From Agrocybe praecox (taxonomy: Eukaryota; Basidiomycota; Agaricomycetes; Agaricales; Agrocybaceae), in the NCBI GenBank assembly GCA_964017145.1, contig CAXHKQ010000302.1, forward strand, positions 1 to 64,000: DNA of 64,000 nucleotides, read 5' to 3'. The stretch's first letter is position 1. The number at the start of each line of letters is the position of its first letter. Positions 33,002 to 45,366 of this stretch are shown piece after piece. The notes below the pieces were generated by a model. It did no database searches and was not told the DNA's origin. It worked only from the letters and a program-made list of their open reading frames with translations. Position numbers and translations under genes: made by a program.

Positions 33002-35306
33002 ATGCGACCTAGGAAGCGTCAGCGGTCGTCCTACCATGATAAAGTACCACTAGTGAACGATTTTGACGTCATCCATCTCAGCGAGGGTCGTTTGCTACGA
33101 GTAGGAAATGCATTACGAACTGCACTGTTACAGCGCATGTCTCAACAAATTCCAGGAGGTTGGCAGAGTACTCGGTCGTGGGGGCCTCAGGATAGCGAAG
33201 AATATGCCCTGGATCCAAACGGCAAATGGTTCGATGAAGTGGTGGAGTGCGGCGTGATGGAAGAACCAACAAACGTCGAGAAAAAGTGCGTTAGGAGTAC
33301 TGTTTGGGTGTGTAATGCTTTCTTTTTATTTCGGATTGCGTTTGAATGCATATAAATGTATGCAGCAAAGGCCTCACGTTGTATGGAAGAATCAGCACCG
33401 CCAAACTTACCTAGAGGAGATTGCTCGATGGGCTGGAAGGGGTGATTTTTCCTCCCCAAAGCATTGCCCTGATTGCTTAGCCCGTCGCGTTGAAAAGCCC
33501 TCACTTCCCGAATATCGCTGTGACGAGTGCTTGGTTCCTGACCTGGTCTGCTCCACCTGCTGCGTTAAGAGACACGCCCACAACCCTCTCCACCACATTA
33601 AGGTAGCATATCTATTCAGAACCTCCTGCTTGTGATGTGTGCTAAATTTCTGCTAGCATTGGACTGGGTCATACTTTGTGAAAGTTACCCTGAAATCCCT
33701 GGGCCTCAAAATTCAACTAAATCACTCCGGACTCTTCTGCGCAAATCCAGTACCATGCCACTCCCGGATGTTAGTCCTCCATACAAACGGAATACACGAC
33801 GTAGCCGTCCAGTACTGTGGATGCTCGCGCTCGATTCCCTACCACCTCCAACTGCTTCGACGTTGGCTCTACCCAGCATCTCAAATCAGCCCGAAAAGCT
33901 GCGCAACTTTCCAACTACTCAACCACCTCCACAAGCTAGCTTTAACCACGAAAGCTTCGACGTACGACTTCTATAGAGCACTCGAAAAGATGACCGACAA
34001 AACAGGGATGTCGACCCCGAGGACCCGATACCGCGCACTTGGTCGCATGGTTTTGCAGTGGCGACACTTCTGTATGCTGAAGTGGGCTGGCAGAGCCTAC
34101 GACCCAACAGGGGTGGCTGGGACTCTTCCAGGGCAGCTTGCTATCTGCTGCCCTTCCTGCCCACACCCGGGAATCAACTTAACACCTGGGTGGGAGAACG
34201 CTCCCGAAGAAATGAGGTGCGTTCCAAATCCCTCCAGTCGCACTACTCTCTTATGCTCTTACTAATGTCTAGATATCTCTACATGGTGTTGATCTGCATG
34301 GATGCCAACTTTCGGCTGAAGAACCAGCTCGTCTCGAATTACTCCCAGGACCCTGGGCTAGGGATCGGCATGTCTTACATGGTTCCTCGTGAACCTTACG
34401 AGTCCTACGTCTTGAGCCGTGCAGATGATGCCGATGTGTGTATTTCACCCCTCGTTTTCACTCATTGTTTCAAAACAGCTGCCTGAATTTGATCTGCTAT
34501 TTAGATCAGCACCTGTGTTGGCTTCCAAGCGCTTGCTAAAGCAAATACGAAATTCTCTCGCGGTCTTCGGTACACTGGGGTCAACATGGCAGTATGCGGG
34601 AGGTCGGAGATGATCCTTCCCCTCGGTGTCAGAAATCTTCACAAGGGAGAAAGGTAGTTTTCCTCCCCGCTCACCAATTTCCTGCAACTTGCTCATGCAG
34701 CTGCAACAGATACTCTAACATGGACTATATATTCGGCTCCGTACTGCAGAGTGTGCTCGTCCCGCTGGTTCTCATCAGCTACGACGTCGCCTGCCAGTGG
34801 TTCATCAACTTGTTCAAACGAATAGATGAACACTGGCCTGACGGAATCAAACCTCGCCCTGGTACGAAGATTACCCCAGCCATCCCTAAACTGCACGAGC
34901 CCATGCACCAGTCAGCCGGCCACCAGGTGTACTCGCTCAATTTTATACCCGGCGTTGGCCACTCTGATTGCGAATGCCCGGAGCGTGTTTGGAGTCCACA
35001 CAACCCGCTGGGCAACTCAACCAAAATGCAGGCTCCAGGCTCTCGTCAGGACGTCCTCAACGACCACTTCAGCTTTTGGAACTGGCAGAAGTACATTGGA
35101 CAGGGAGTTACCCTAAATCGTCAGTTCAAAGCAGCAGTGTCTGAAAGAAATCGGCAGGTAGAAAGCCACCACGGACTCTGCTCCTCGGTGGGAGAGGCGT
35201 TGTGTGCCAGGTGGGAGGCTGTCTGCGTGGAGTGGGAGCAGGATAGCTTCTCAAAGACGAAGCCAAACCCAGAGATGTTCCATCACTTCCAAAACAACCC
35301 CCTGAT
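33002..35306 (+). pseudogene. KDZ transposase, N-terminal part (gene split by copia)
   Basis: Kyakuja-Dileera-Zisupton transposase, a DDE-type DNA transposase common in basidiomycetes. Order of features: basic start MRPRKRQR; WKNQHRQTYLEEIARWAGRG; a CxC cluster (CPDCL, YRCDEC, CSTCC, HAHNPLHHIK); after an intron (33603-33658), HWTGSYFVKVTLKSLGLKIQ; TNGIHDVAVQYCGCS; YDFYRALEKMTDKTG; RAYDPTGVAGTLPGQLA; CPSCPHPG; then RYLYMVLICMDANFRLKNQ; YTGVNMAVCGRSEM; after an intron, YSNMDYIFGSV; ISYDVACQW with a likely catalytic Asp; KLHEPMHQ; NFIPGVGHSDCECPERVW; HNPLGNSTK and FSFWNWQKYIG. Several 50-60-bp introns keep the frame. The gene stops at CAACCCCCTGA near 35296, where the copia element begins, and resumes at 48564. 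Before the insertion it looked nearly intact. Confidence 0.85.
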
Positions 35307-35320
35307 GATACATCTCCTCA

Positions 35321-36678
35321 CTACTCCACTAACCCCATCATCTTTCTCAACTTTTCAACCTGAGGCTTTGGCAACACTTTTGTTAATAAATCAGCTGCAT
35401 GTCTTCTGTCAGAATGTATATTGGCTGAATCCTCTTCATCTCCACCTGATCCCTCAACCAGTAGAAACACAAGTCCAAGTGCTTCATCTTCCCATGATGT
35501 TCGGGATTCTTCGCCACAGACATAGATGATTGGTTGTCCATATATAGTTTGGCTGGTGCGGTTGGTGTATATCCAAGCTCCTTGAGAATGTTCTGTATCC
35601 AACATATTTCCATCCCTGCTGCTCCAGCTGCAATAAACTCTGCCTCTGTAGTTGACCTTGTCACTACAGGTTGTAGTTTGCTCCTCCACACAACTGCTCC
35701 TGTCCCAATCTTCACCATATAGCCACTTGTTGACTTTCCATTATCCTTATTTCCTCCATGGTCGGCATCACTGTACGTCACAAATAATTCATCGCCAATT
35801 GTTGGGTCCGGTCCATATTCCAGCTTTACGTCCAATGTGCCCTTTAAATATCTGAACAGGTGCTTCACCGCTTTCCAATGTTCTTCACCAGGATTGTGAT
35901 TGAACCGGGCTAATAAAGCCACCACAAATGCAATATCCAGTCTGGTCATCATGGCCAGATACATAAGAGATCCAACGGCAGAAATGTAATGATGACACTC
36001 ATTTTGCTTTTCTCTTCAATTGTCTTGGGGACATTGCTCTGACGTCAACTTTAAGCCTGGAATCATAGGTGTGCCAACGGGTTTGCAATCTGACATATTG
36101 AATTCCTCCAATTTGTTGATAATATACTGGCGCTGAGACAGATACAATTTCCGATTTGCTCTGTCTCTTGTGATTTCAACACCCAATAGATAGTTGGTTT
36201 CACCTAGATCCCGCAATTTGAAGTGCTTTCCAAGTTCCATAACAAATTTGTCAAGAGCATCCTTTGATTTTGAAGCAAGAGTAATATCATCCACAAACAC
36301 AGGCATAATGACTTTTACATTATCTCGGTCATAGATATAGAGTGATGAATCACTGTATGTCTTTTTGAACCCTAGTTCAATTAAGACCTTTCCAAGTGTT
36401 TCACTCCATAACCGTGATGACTGCTTTAACCCATAAAGGGACTTGTTGAGTCGAAAGACTACCTTTTGTTGACCTTGCACAAATCCTGCTGGTGGCTGCA
36501 TATAGATTTCAACGTCAATATTACTGTTAGTGAACGCATATGAAATGTCCACAGAACGGAGTTCTAAATCTTCTATTGCAGCTAATGCCAATACGATACG
36601 GACAGTTGCTTGTCGCATAGTTGATGCAAAGGTCTCAAAGTAATCCTGACCAGGTTCAGCCTTAGACACTACATTCAT
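35321..36678 (-). pseudogene. copia-1 pol: reverse transcriptase and RNase H part
   Basis: Read on the minus strand from 36678. QDYFETFASTMRQATVR, VDISYAFTNSNIDVEIYMQP (RT motif A), LNKSLYGLKQSSRLW, VFVDDITLAS (catalytic DD), LGKHFKLRDLGETNYLLGVE and YLSQRQYIINKLEEF. After a frame disturbance at 36016 come YLAMMTRLDIAFVVALLARF and the RNase H YSDADHGGNKDNGKSTSGY, WRSKLQPVVTRSTTEAEFIA, DNQSSMSVAKNPEHHGKMKH, and, after another shift near 35400, AADLLTKVLPKPQVEKL and the stop at 35321-35323. The N-terminal side is cut off at about 36679 by a KDZ-type transposon end. Its 5' continuation is at 45367. Confidence 0.85.
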
Positions 36679-37535
36679 GTATCAACCCCTGGCAGTTGCC
36701 TAAGAGCCTGATACATGCATGTAGGCAGTTGCCAAACTTCCTATTTTGGATGGTTTGTAATCATGCCTTTCTGTCTGCCGAAAATGCCGTGGGGCGGGGA
36801 GTATTCAAACATAGACAAACACACTTTCGCATCATGTTTTTTCACTTTTCTCACGTCGTTGCACTCAATTCACTGTTTTTAGCGGAATTGATGCGCCTTT
36901 TGTCGCACAACAACCTGGGTCGGTCTCAGAATATATATTAGGAATATTTTGCCTCTTTTGCGCACTCAAAAACGCCCGGCAATGGATGGATTGACGCTCA
37001 TGATTTTGGATGACGTTGCATAAATAGTTTGGCCCACCTATTTTTACACGCTTTGGCTATTTTAGTACATTATATGACTCGCACTGATTAGATACTACGT
37101 GTAACCAGGAAGTTTTGTACGATCTGATTAGATAAGAATATATTGGCCTACACTTATTATTATTCGGAAATGTAAAATTTAGAAAATTCTATTTTCGGAA
37201 TCATAAGTACATGTTGCGCGCGACATAGTGATGTATATTTGCAGTGAGATTATGTAAAGAAAATGTGAAGAATGAGGAGGGCACAATAAAGAAGGGCTAT
37301 ACGTTCGTAGTTTGGGAGTTAGGCGTCGTCGATGTCTTCTTCGTATTCTGGACGCTCGACCTCATCACCATCACCATCCTCCTCCTCCTCCTCCTCGTCG
37401 TTGTCGTTGTCGTTGTCGTTGTCATTGTCGTCAAAGGGCATTTGGTTTATAGAAACGTTGAGTAAATCGTCGATACCTGTGTTTACCGGCTCATTGAGTG
37501 GCTTCGCCCATATAGCCAGCCATGGCAGCTATAAT
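36676..37535 (-). mobile_element. KDZ-type transposon terminal fragment with acidic C-terminal ORF
   Basis: The left boundary carries the shared terminal module (CATGTATCAA...TGGCAGTTGCC, then TGATACATGCATG...GGCAGTTGCC). About 640 bp inside, a minus-strand open frame ends at 37319-37321. It reads WAKPLNEPVNTGIDDLLNVS, then a run of Asp-Asn and Glu residues, and ends EYEEDIDDA. The KDZ gene at 48564-50070 also ends in an acidic tail about 610 bp from its transposon end. I infer that this is the 3' end of another KDZ-type element, with the rest lost. The next foldback element abuts it. Confidence 0.55.
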
Positions 37536-40500
37536 CATATATGAAATCTAGGCAGTTTGCTAACCTAGGTGATACATCCTGGTAGGCAGTTTGCTACCTT
37601 CCGCTTTCGGACACCTCCCCTCTGAGGGAGAGACACTGCCGGGGCCACCGGCACTGCTCACTGGGGGCGGGCACAGGTAAACACCTGTAAACAACGCAGG
37701 AAACAGCGTCCCCGAGGTGCCCGCCGCTGTAATTGGGCTCCTGCGCTGCGTCGGGCATCGTTCGGGGCGCGGAAAAAGCCCATATATATTGTCTGAATAT
37801 AATTCTATTTTTTGGCGCTGTTTGCACCATCAAAAGGGGGCGGGACTGGGTGGATCGCAGAACATAAAACTGGATGACGTGTTATTTATAGCTTATTTTG
37901 ACAATTTCGGACGTTGCGCTATTTTTAATCATGGATATAACCATTTTTGTACTATATTTAATGTGCATATGTATGTCTAGACCAAAATGAGATTAGATAA
38001 ACAAAAAACAAATAAGTGTCAGCATATGTTTTGGGCGGCACCTCCCAATTTAGCAGTTATTACCATTTTTATTAAACCTTTATAGAACATATAAAAACAT
38101 TCAAAATCACTAGTATTTCCTAGACTACTCTATGTACAAGTCGGGGAATATAATAGTGAACATAATGGACTAATAAATTGACGTGAACGAATGCAGAGAA
38201 TCGAGAACGTCGAGGAGGGAGAAGAGAGCATTCTCGTCTGCCTCGTTCGTTCCCGGCCTCTCAGTCGCTCGTCCCCGCCTATTCAACCCCACCTCATCTT
38301 CGTTGTCTGTCCCCTCGCTACCGTGATCAGCGGTGGTGGTACTGCTGGTTGGCATGGACAAGGGGAGGAACGATGGGACAGGGGCAGCCGTCGTCGTAGT
38401 GGCTGGAGATGTTGCGTCGTTCCCGGCCTTGGACGTTCTCGCCCTCATCTCGCGCCTGGATGACGACGGACAGACACCACCTATATCCTCACAGAAAGGG
38501 GAGGTGCAGATGCTGTCGTCGTTGGTGTCCTCTGCCGTCACAACCATTGTCGTCGTTGCTGCCGTCTGTTTACCCGCATACCTCTCAAGAAGGGAGAGGC
38601 TGGGTGAGGTAGTGGCAACGACAACAAGCACTGCCCACATCCCTATAGCGAGGGGAGGGGCAACATGCGAGGTGTTGTGGACGGATATGGTGACTCGTCA
38701 CCATCGTCGTCGTCGACCTCGTTGTCGCGGGTGCACCGCCCACATCCCTATCAAGAGGGGAGGGGCTGGATGCGGTCGTTGGCGTCCTCATTGGCATTGT
38801 CGAGGTGCAGAGTCCAGACGGTGGTGCAAAAACACCACCGCAGTGTCTATGCTGTTGAGCCGTCGGTGTGGGACAGTACGTGGCTGGTGCTTACTTATCA
38901 TCCTCGCTCTCGTCGCCCTCGCCCTCGTCGTGGTTGCCCTTGTTGCCTCCTCGGTGTAGTCGTCCTCGTTGCCGTCGTCGCCTCGCCGTTATTGCCTTGT
39001 CGTTATCGCTAGGTCGTCACCGTCATCGTGAAAACAGCCCACATCCCTGCAAAGAGGGGAGGGGGTGGACAGTCGGTTGACGACGGTGATGGTGATGATG
39101 GGGGATGATATGGAAGAAATCAACCATCGACGGTTGATTTCTTCCAAATTCGGCAATTTCTCATGCCGGCCCGGTCTATAACCGGGTCGAGCACATCGTC
39201 GGGCACGACGATGGAGAGAGCAAATAGCACTCTTAAATATTTGTAAAATTATAGAAAATAATATAATAGTACAAGAAGATAATTTAGGTTGAAAAAGAGA
39301 GAAGTCTGTCATGTTTTTCATCAAAAAACATCGAAAATCATAATTCATATATCGAGCGTGGTGATTTCGGTTCAACAGGTGAAAGAAAACATTCGTATTC
39401 TGCATGAAAGCTTCGTAAATTTGTTTAAATTAGAACACTATATAATGTAGATACACTATCTATGTTTAAATATGGAAAAAATTTGACACCAGAGACTGTT
39501 TTGAGAATGCTATCCATTAACGCACGAAAAATGCATCAAGTTGGAAGGTAGGCACATGTAGTCTTCATACCAGTGTTGTACGAGTGAGCATTGAAAGTAA
39601 AATTATCATACGCCTTCTTTTTTTTTTTTGGAATATATCATTCTATTACTAATAACTACATATTCTACGGTTTATTTTAACTATACCATACCGAGACACC
39701 TTCTCATCGTCGAGCACAACGACGAGCTCGAACCGGCTATAAGCCGGACCGGCGTGGGAAAGGCCCGATTTGGACAAGAAATGAACCAACACGCGTTCAT
39801 TTCTTCCTTATCAGTTCCCCTCACCACGCCGGCACACTGGACCGAGCCCCTCCCTCACTGCAGGGATGTGGGCAGTCTTCACCACCACCACCAACAACAA
39901 CAACGACCACCCCACTTTGCTCCTTCCCTCTCGATAGGGGTGTGAGCGGTGGTGGACGACGACTGCGACACGGCCATGCCACGGACGACCGATCGACGAC
40001 CACAACAACCAACTGAGTTTTCGTCGGTTGGATGATGACCGGTGGGAGAGCGTGCAGGGTAGTGAGAATACGACGTACGCGAGCGAGACAAGTTATCGTT
40101 CTTGTTGTCGGCTCTCGCGCCTGTTGTATGCTTTACCACCACTGCCAACCACTCTTACCTCTATGCTGGCGCCTTGTACCTAGGCCCTTCCCTTCCTTCA
40201 GTGATGTGGGCACCCTCCGGTACGGTAGGGTATCCCAACGACGAGCCAACGACAACGGACGAGAGGGGGCGAGAGGACCACCCACAGAGCGTACGACCAA
40301 GCGACCGAGCACACGTAGGTACAAGTGGGAGGTCTGAGAGGTAGGGCCCTCTCATCACTCTCTCACCATTACCACCACCACAGACGACACGACCACCGAC
40401 CACCCAGCCCCTCACCATCACCATCACCACCACCACGCACGATAATGGCGACAATGACGACACCAAGCCCCTCCCCTTACAATAGGGATGTGTGAGGTGC

Positions 40501-41507
40501 TTCGGTCGACCACTATGACGACGATGACGATGACGCCTGCCCCTCCCCTGACAATAGAGATGTGGGCGATGGCTTGACGACCACGACGCCTATGAGAGGT
40601 CAACGCCAGGCAACCCCTTCCCTCTTCAGAGGTATTGAGGCATGGCTGTGACGAACGAGGGCCAGGGCGACGACCGGACAAGGACAAATGGAGAGAGGGG
40701 GGGAGGGTTAGCAGGGGCGAAGGTGAGCGGCAGAAGACGGAGAAGGTTAGCGAGAGCAAGTTACGATGGGGAGGGAGAGCACGAGCGAGGGTGAGGAGGA
40801 ACACGCAAAGACGAGAGCATAATGCTCTCCTCTTTGCTGTTGGCTTCCTTGTCCTCCTTTCTACTCGCTATTCCCCCTCATGTAGTATGTGTATGTCTAC
40901 TGTAGAATAAAGCAGAGTGAAACGAAACATATAAAAATTAAAACAAAATTACATGTTTTCTGAAAAATATACCGAAATGGCAATAAATGCCGAATAGGGA
41001 AGTGCCACCTCAAAACATTGCTGGCAAGTCGGTTTTTGGTATCTAATCTAATCTACGTGTGATATATATGTAGATTAAATATAGTATATATGTACGAAAA
41101 TGATCATATCTAAATTAAAAATAGAGCAACGCCGGAAATGATCAAAATAAACTAAAAATAGGTCGTCATCCAGTTTTATGTTTCGCAATCCACCCTGGCC
41201 CGCCCTCTTTTGATGGCGCAAACAGCGCCAAAAATTGTAATTATATTCAGACAATATATATGGGCTTTTTCCGCGCCCCGAACGATGCCCGACGCAGCGC
41301 AGGAGCCCAATTACAGCGGCGGGCACCTCGGGGACGCTGTTTCCTGCGTTGTTTACAGGTGTTTACCTGTGCCCGCCCCCAGTGAGCAGTGCCGGTGGCC
41401 CCGGCAGTGTCTCTCCCTCAGAGGGGAGGTGTCCGAAAGCGGAAGGTAGCAAACTGCCTACCAGGATGTATCACTAGGTTTAGGCAGTTTGCCATATTTG
41501 ATACATG
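37536..41507. mobile_element. Giant foldback (inverted-repeat) element, non-autonomous
   Basis: The first 450 bp (GGCAGTTTGCTACC..., GGACACCTCCCCTCTGAGGG, GGGCACCTCGGGGACGC in complement) recur nearly identically in reverse at 41050-41507. Beyond that, the arms stay recognisably inverted repeats to about 39210 and 39710: the GAGAGCATTCTCGTCT region at about 38220 pairs with 40810-40835, and GGCCCGGTCTATAACCGGG at 39170 pairs with 39730-39760. A 500-bp AT-rich spacer separates them. Inside the arms is a dispersed motif of about 29 bp, ACATCCCT-N6-GAGGGGAGGGG, in one orientation on the left (38572, 38633, 38738, 39037) and in the other on the right (39846, 39919, 40183, 40467, 40539). No protein is encoded; the GTCGTC-type repeats make spurious frames. 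Both ends carry the KDZ-type terminal module. Confidence 0.75.
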
Positions 41508-41523
41508 AGACCAGCTGCTACAG

Positions 41524-44500
41524 GTGGAACTCGACCTAGAATGGACTGAGCCGTCCAATCCGGGTCCTACATTTATATCCAACAATCCAGAACTTCGGCC
41601 ATCGGTCATTGATCTGGTATTGTGCGGGATTGCTGAGTCAGCAAGAAGTCGCGTCACTCGTGCACCGGAACATCAGGGGCGAACGGATCACATACCGTTG
41701 ATGGCTTCTGTCAAATTAGGGGATGACGTCGAAGATGTGATCCGCTTCACAATCGCGAAAGGCTCCGACGCTTACAAGGCGTGGAAGCTCAAGCTACCAG
41801 GGAAAGTTGCTGCCATAGAGGCGGGACGTCTCGAAACCAGGGACAATGTTGAGCGAGTAGTGCAAGCACTTGCTGATGTTTTCACCGCTGCATGGGATTC
41901 CCATGCAAAGGAGACCCGAATTACAAAACACTCTAAGCCATGGTCGAATAATGAGCGCACAAATTCACTTGCCGCATATCGCTTGGATAAAACCGACGAG
42001 AAGTGGAAAGCATTTCGCAAAACCGTTAAGGATGTCAAACACGACTTCTTTGAGCTTCGGATCACAGAAATCGCATACACTAATAGACGCCCGTGGGACC
42101 TAATGGAATGGGTCAAACAGCGCAAGTTACCTGCCTGCGAAGCTATCCAGTATCAAGGACAGCCCTGCCATGGAATGGACTCCCTATGGGATGCCCTCCA
42201 CAACACCTACAACTCGGCCTCCGGCCGAGTGGTAGATCTTACAGTACTAGATCCCCTCCCTACTCTTCAGGAAAGGGACTGGCCCCCATTTTCCAAGCTA
42301 GAACGAGATGAGGCGTTAGCGTCTTGTTCAAGTCTATCTTCCCCAGGCCCGGACCACGTGTCCTGGCCAGTTCTCAAAGAAGTTGTGAAGCAGCTTGCTG
42401 CTTCACAACTTCTTATCAACCTAGCCAATGCCTGCATTCGTGTCGGGCATTGGCCGAGGCACTTTAAGGAATCTACTTCAGTTATCATACCGAAGCCAGG
42501 TAAACCTACATATTCAGACCCCAAAGCGTTCCGGCCAATAGTGCTGTTGAACACCACCGGGAAACTCATTGAGAAGATGATTTCTAATCGTCTTCAATAC
42601 GACATGATCAAGTTTGATCTAGTTCATCCTAACCAAGTCGGTGGAGTGCGACAGCGCTCAACCGAAGACGCAGGGCTGTACCTTACCCATCTGATTCACA
42701 CCGGGTGGACTAAGGGACTTAAGACCAGTGTTGTCGCATTCGACATCGCCCAGTTCTTCCCATCTCTCAACCATGACATGCTCAAGGCAATCCTCAGGAA
42801 GCAGGGGTTCTCGCCACTAGTGGCGCGGTTCTTCTCATCCTACCTCGTTGACTGATTTACCTCATACAGGTGGAATTCGTTCACATCCGACCCCCGGCAG
42901 GCGGACGTCAGCGTGGGACAGGGCTGAGCCCTGTCCCCCGTCCTCTTAGCACTATACATCGCTCCGGTGATGAAACTATACCATATGGAAGAGATATCTC
43001 GCAAGACATCACTTCTATCCTACGTGGACGACGGCACATGCATTGCCCAAGCCAAGACCCTCCAGGAGAACACGGTAACCCTTGTGGCTGCCTATGCAGT
43101 CCTCCTTCGACTCTTTACCGCCATCGGACTCATACTCAAACACAATAAGTCTGAATATGCATGTTTCGACCGGTCACACAATTACGACCCGCCACCTCTT
43201 GACCTCGGATACGCCCCCTACACTGGGGACACCCCCCTTCGCCCTAAGCGCGTCTGGCGCTACTTGGGCTTCTACTTCGACCACAAGCTCACATTCAAGG
43301 AACATGTGCGGTTCTACTCTACCAAGTCTCTATCATCGGTGAAAGCCATGAAGATGCTTGGAAGTTCAACTCGCGGTCTCCACCCCAAGGAGAAGCGACT
43401 ATTGTACCGTGCATGCGTCCTACCAATAGCAACGTACGGATATCGCCTGTGGTATTTTGAAGGTTCCTGTTCCAAGGGAGCTCTCGAAGACCTGCGCAAA
43501 ATGCAGCATAAAGCGGCACTTTGGATCACAGGTGCATTTCGCACCTCCCCCACAGGCGGGGTTGAGGCCCTCACGGGCCTCATCCCCGTCCACCTACATC
43601 TGAAGAAACTAGGCGGCCGGTCCAACTATCGGGCTGCCATGTTATCAGACACTCATCCGCTTAGGGTGCTCCTCGGAGAGGAGCACCACAAGCGGGCTGA
43701 CGTCCACCCGCTAGCAATCTCAAGGCTCACTCCTGCTCAGAAAGCAAAGGTAGGAGGGGCCCTCATGGAGATCGACCGTCATCTCCCTGAACTCACAGAG
43801 ACTTTCGCGCCAGTCACGACAGAGGCTCGACCTGGAAACAGATTATTGGATTTATTCGATGACCGTTTCACATTCGAACCATGCCCTACTGACGATGAAT
43901 CAGCAGACGCGGTTCGCGTAGGTCTTAACCAAGTGCTTCGAGAAGCACAAGACCAAGAAACAACGGTGTATTGTGCGGTCGACACTTCGGTGCCGAACGA
44001 TGTACAACGACAGGCAGTTTCGACTGCCTTATTATACCGGGGGCACGAATGGATTCACACTGTATCACACCCAGCCGGACGAGTGACTGCTCCTGACGCA
44101 GAACTCTTTGCCATCCGTTCAGCGATTGTCCTTGCCACCCAGCAGGACGATTGCGAACGAATCATTATATTCACCGACTCGATGACTTCGGCCAAACGAG
44201 CGCTGGACCCTACCCTCCACAGTGGTCAAGGACATTCCTTGGCCGTATGTCGAGCCCTTCAACCGTGGCTACAGGAAGATGCCGCGTGCAAAGTAGACTT
44301 CATTCAGGTTCCTTCGAAACTGAAATGGAGGATACACCAGGAAGCCAATGACATCAGTCGGGCTCAAGTCAAACCTATCGGGGAACACCTGGCTACTTCT
44401 TTGGATAGTGTACGAAAGGTCGTCACTAAAAAAGTACAGGAGGACTGGAAGACTCTCTTCCGAGACCCCAACTACCGAGGACACAACTTCATGCGCCTCA

Positions 44501-44838
44501 AGAATCTTGCCGGGGATTTACTCGAGCCGACCTACCTCAACGAAGGTACTTGGCTCCGTGAAGTGAAAGACGCACATATACCGTACATCGCGAGGATGTT
44601 TAGATGCATCCTCAATCACGCTCCTATTGGTGCTTATTATGAGCGCTTCAACATTCAAGAACCTCATGCATGCGAGTGCGGCTACCATCTGCAGACGCGC
44701 GCACATATATTGCAAGTGTGTACAAAACATACACGCGAGCACGACGGTCGGTCACCGGAACTTCTGGTGCATCTGATCAAATTCCTGGATGACAATGACT
44801 CGGTGTTTGCGTTCAGGCGACCTGCAGGGGTCAGATAA
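41524..44838 (+). pseudogene. LINE ORF2 (RT plus RNase H), two in-frame stops
   Basis: One frame from 41524 to the stop at 44836-44838, broken only by TGA at 42853-42855 (after SSYLVD) and TGA at 42925-42927 (inside the GQG-ALSP motif B). It contains part of the endonuclease (SVIDLVLCGIAESA, TDHIPLMASV), RT (VAFDIAQFFPSL, SYVDDGT) and a complete RNase H: VYCAVDTSV, APDAELFAIRSAIVLATQQ, IIIFTDSMTSAKRAL and WRIHQEANDISR. A Cys/His tail (HACECGYHLQ...CTKH) follows. This is the only copy in the window showing the RT-to-RNase H junction intact, and it fixes the domain order of the family. It keeps the palindrome at 42377-42414 that is lost in copy B. Confidence 0.9.
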
Positions 44839-45366
44839 GCAGGTTGGGCCACGGCTCAGCCTGCGGAACATGTTCTTCTTGGACCGCGGAACGTGCTTCG
44901 CTCGGACTTCGGATTCTTTGCCATTACAATGGCGCGCGCCTCAGTACTCGGACTTGTGGGATTCGTCCTGACCCTGTGGGGGCGTTCGGGGCCCTTCAGT
45001 GGGTACCTTGGTTTGTGGGCTTCGGCTCGACCCTTCGGGGGCACCCGGGCTAAGCGGAAGCGGCAATGCGACTTGGAACGCGAGGGGACTGCGGACTGGG
45101 TGGGGTGTGGACTGTGGGGTGGGCTCGATGCCCTGCTATATTGCTTAATCGCTTGCGATGGTGCAAGCGCCATTGAACCAGCAACATTCTGACTGCCTAA
45201 CGGTGGTCTACTATCTTGGCGGACCTATGCCCGCCCTCGCAGACGTAGCGTAGTATTAAATCTTGCTTAGCATGCTATTGTATGTAACATAGGGACCGGA
45301 CTGCAATCGTGCACCGGAATACAAATGGGACTTCGGTCCTTTGATTTAAAAAAAAAAAAAAAAAAA
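41524..45366 (+). mobile_element. LINE copy, 5'-truncated, with poly(A)
   Basis: Starts abruptly inside the endonuclease coding region and runs through RT, RNase H and the 3'UTR to the GGAC-TTCG-GTCC hairpin (45328-45339) and poly(A) at about 45349-45366. The 5' truncation and 3' poly(A) are the normal mark of target-primed reverse transcription. Its 3' end abuts copia-1 gag-pol and its 5' end lies 16 bp from the foldback element. Confidence 0.9.

Noticed and set aside
37332..37544. Ser-rich plus-strand frame
   Set aside because: It is the complement of the acidic Asp/Glu tail on the minus strand, which fits a transposase C-terminus better.
38170..38960. Val/Ser-rich open frames in the foldback element
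   Set aside because: They arise from GTCGTC-type low complexity. There is no start context or domain, and the matching arm on the other side does not keep the frame.
38572..40640. CRISPR-like spaced 29-bp repeats
   Set aside because: The repeats are imperfect, inverted between halves, irregularly spaced and in a fungal transposon. No cas genes exist. They are reported as a foldback-element motif instead.
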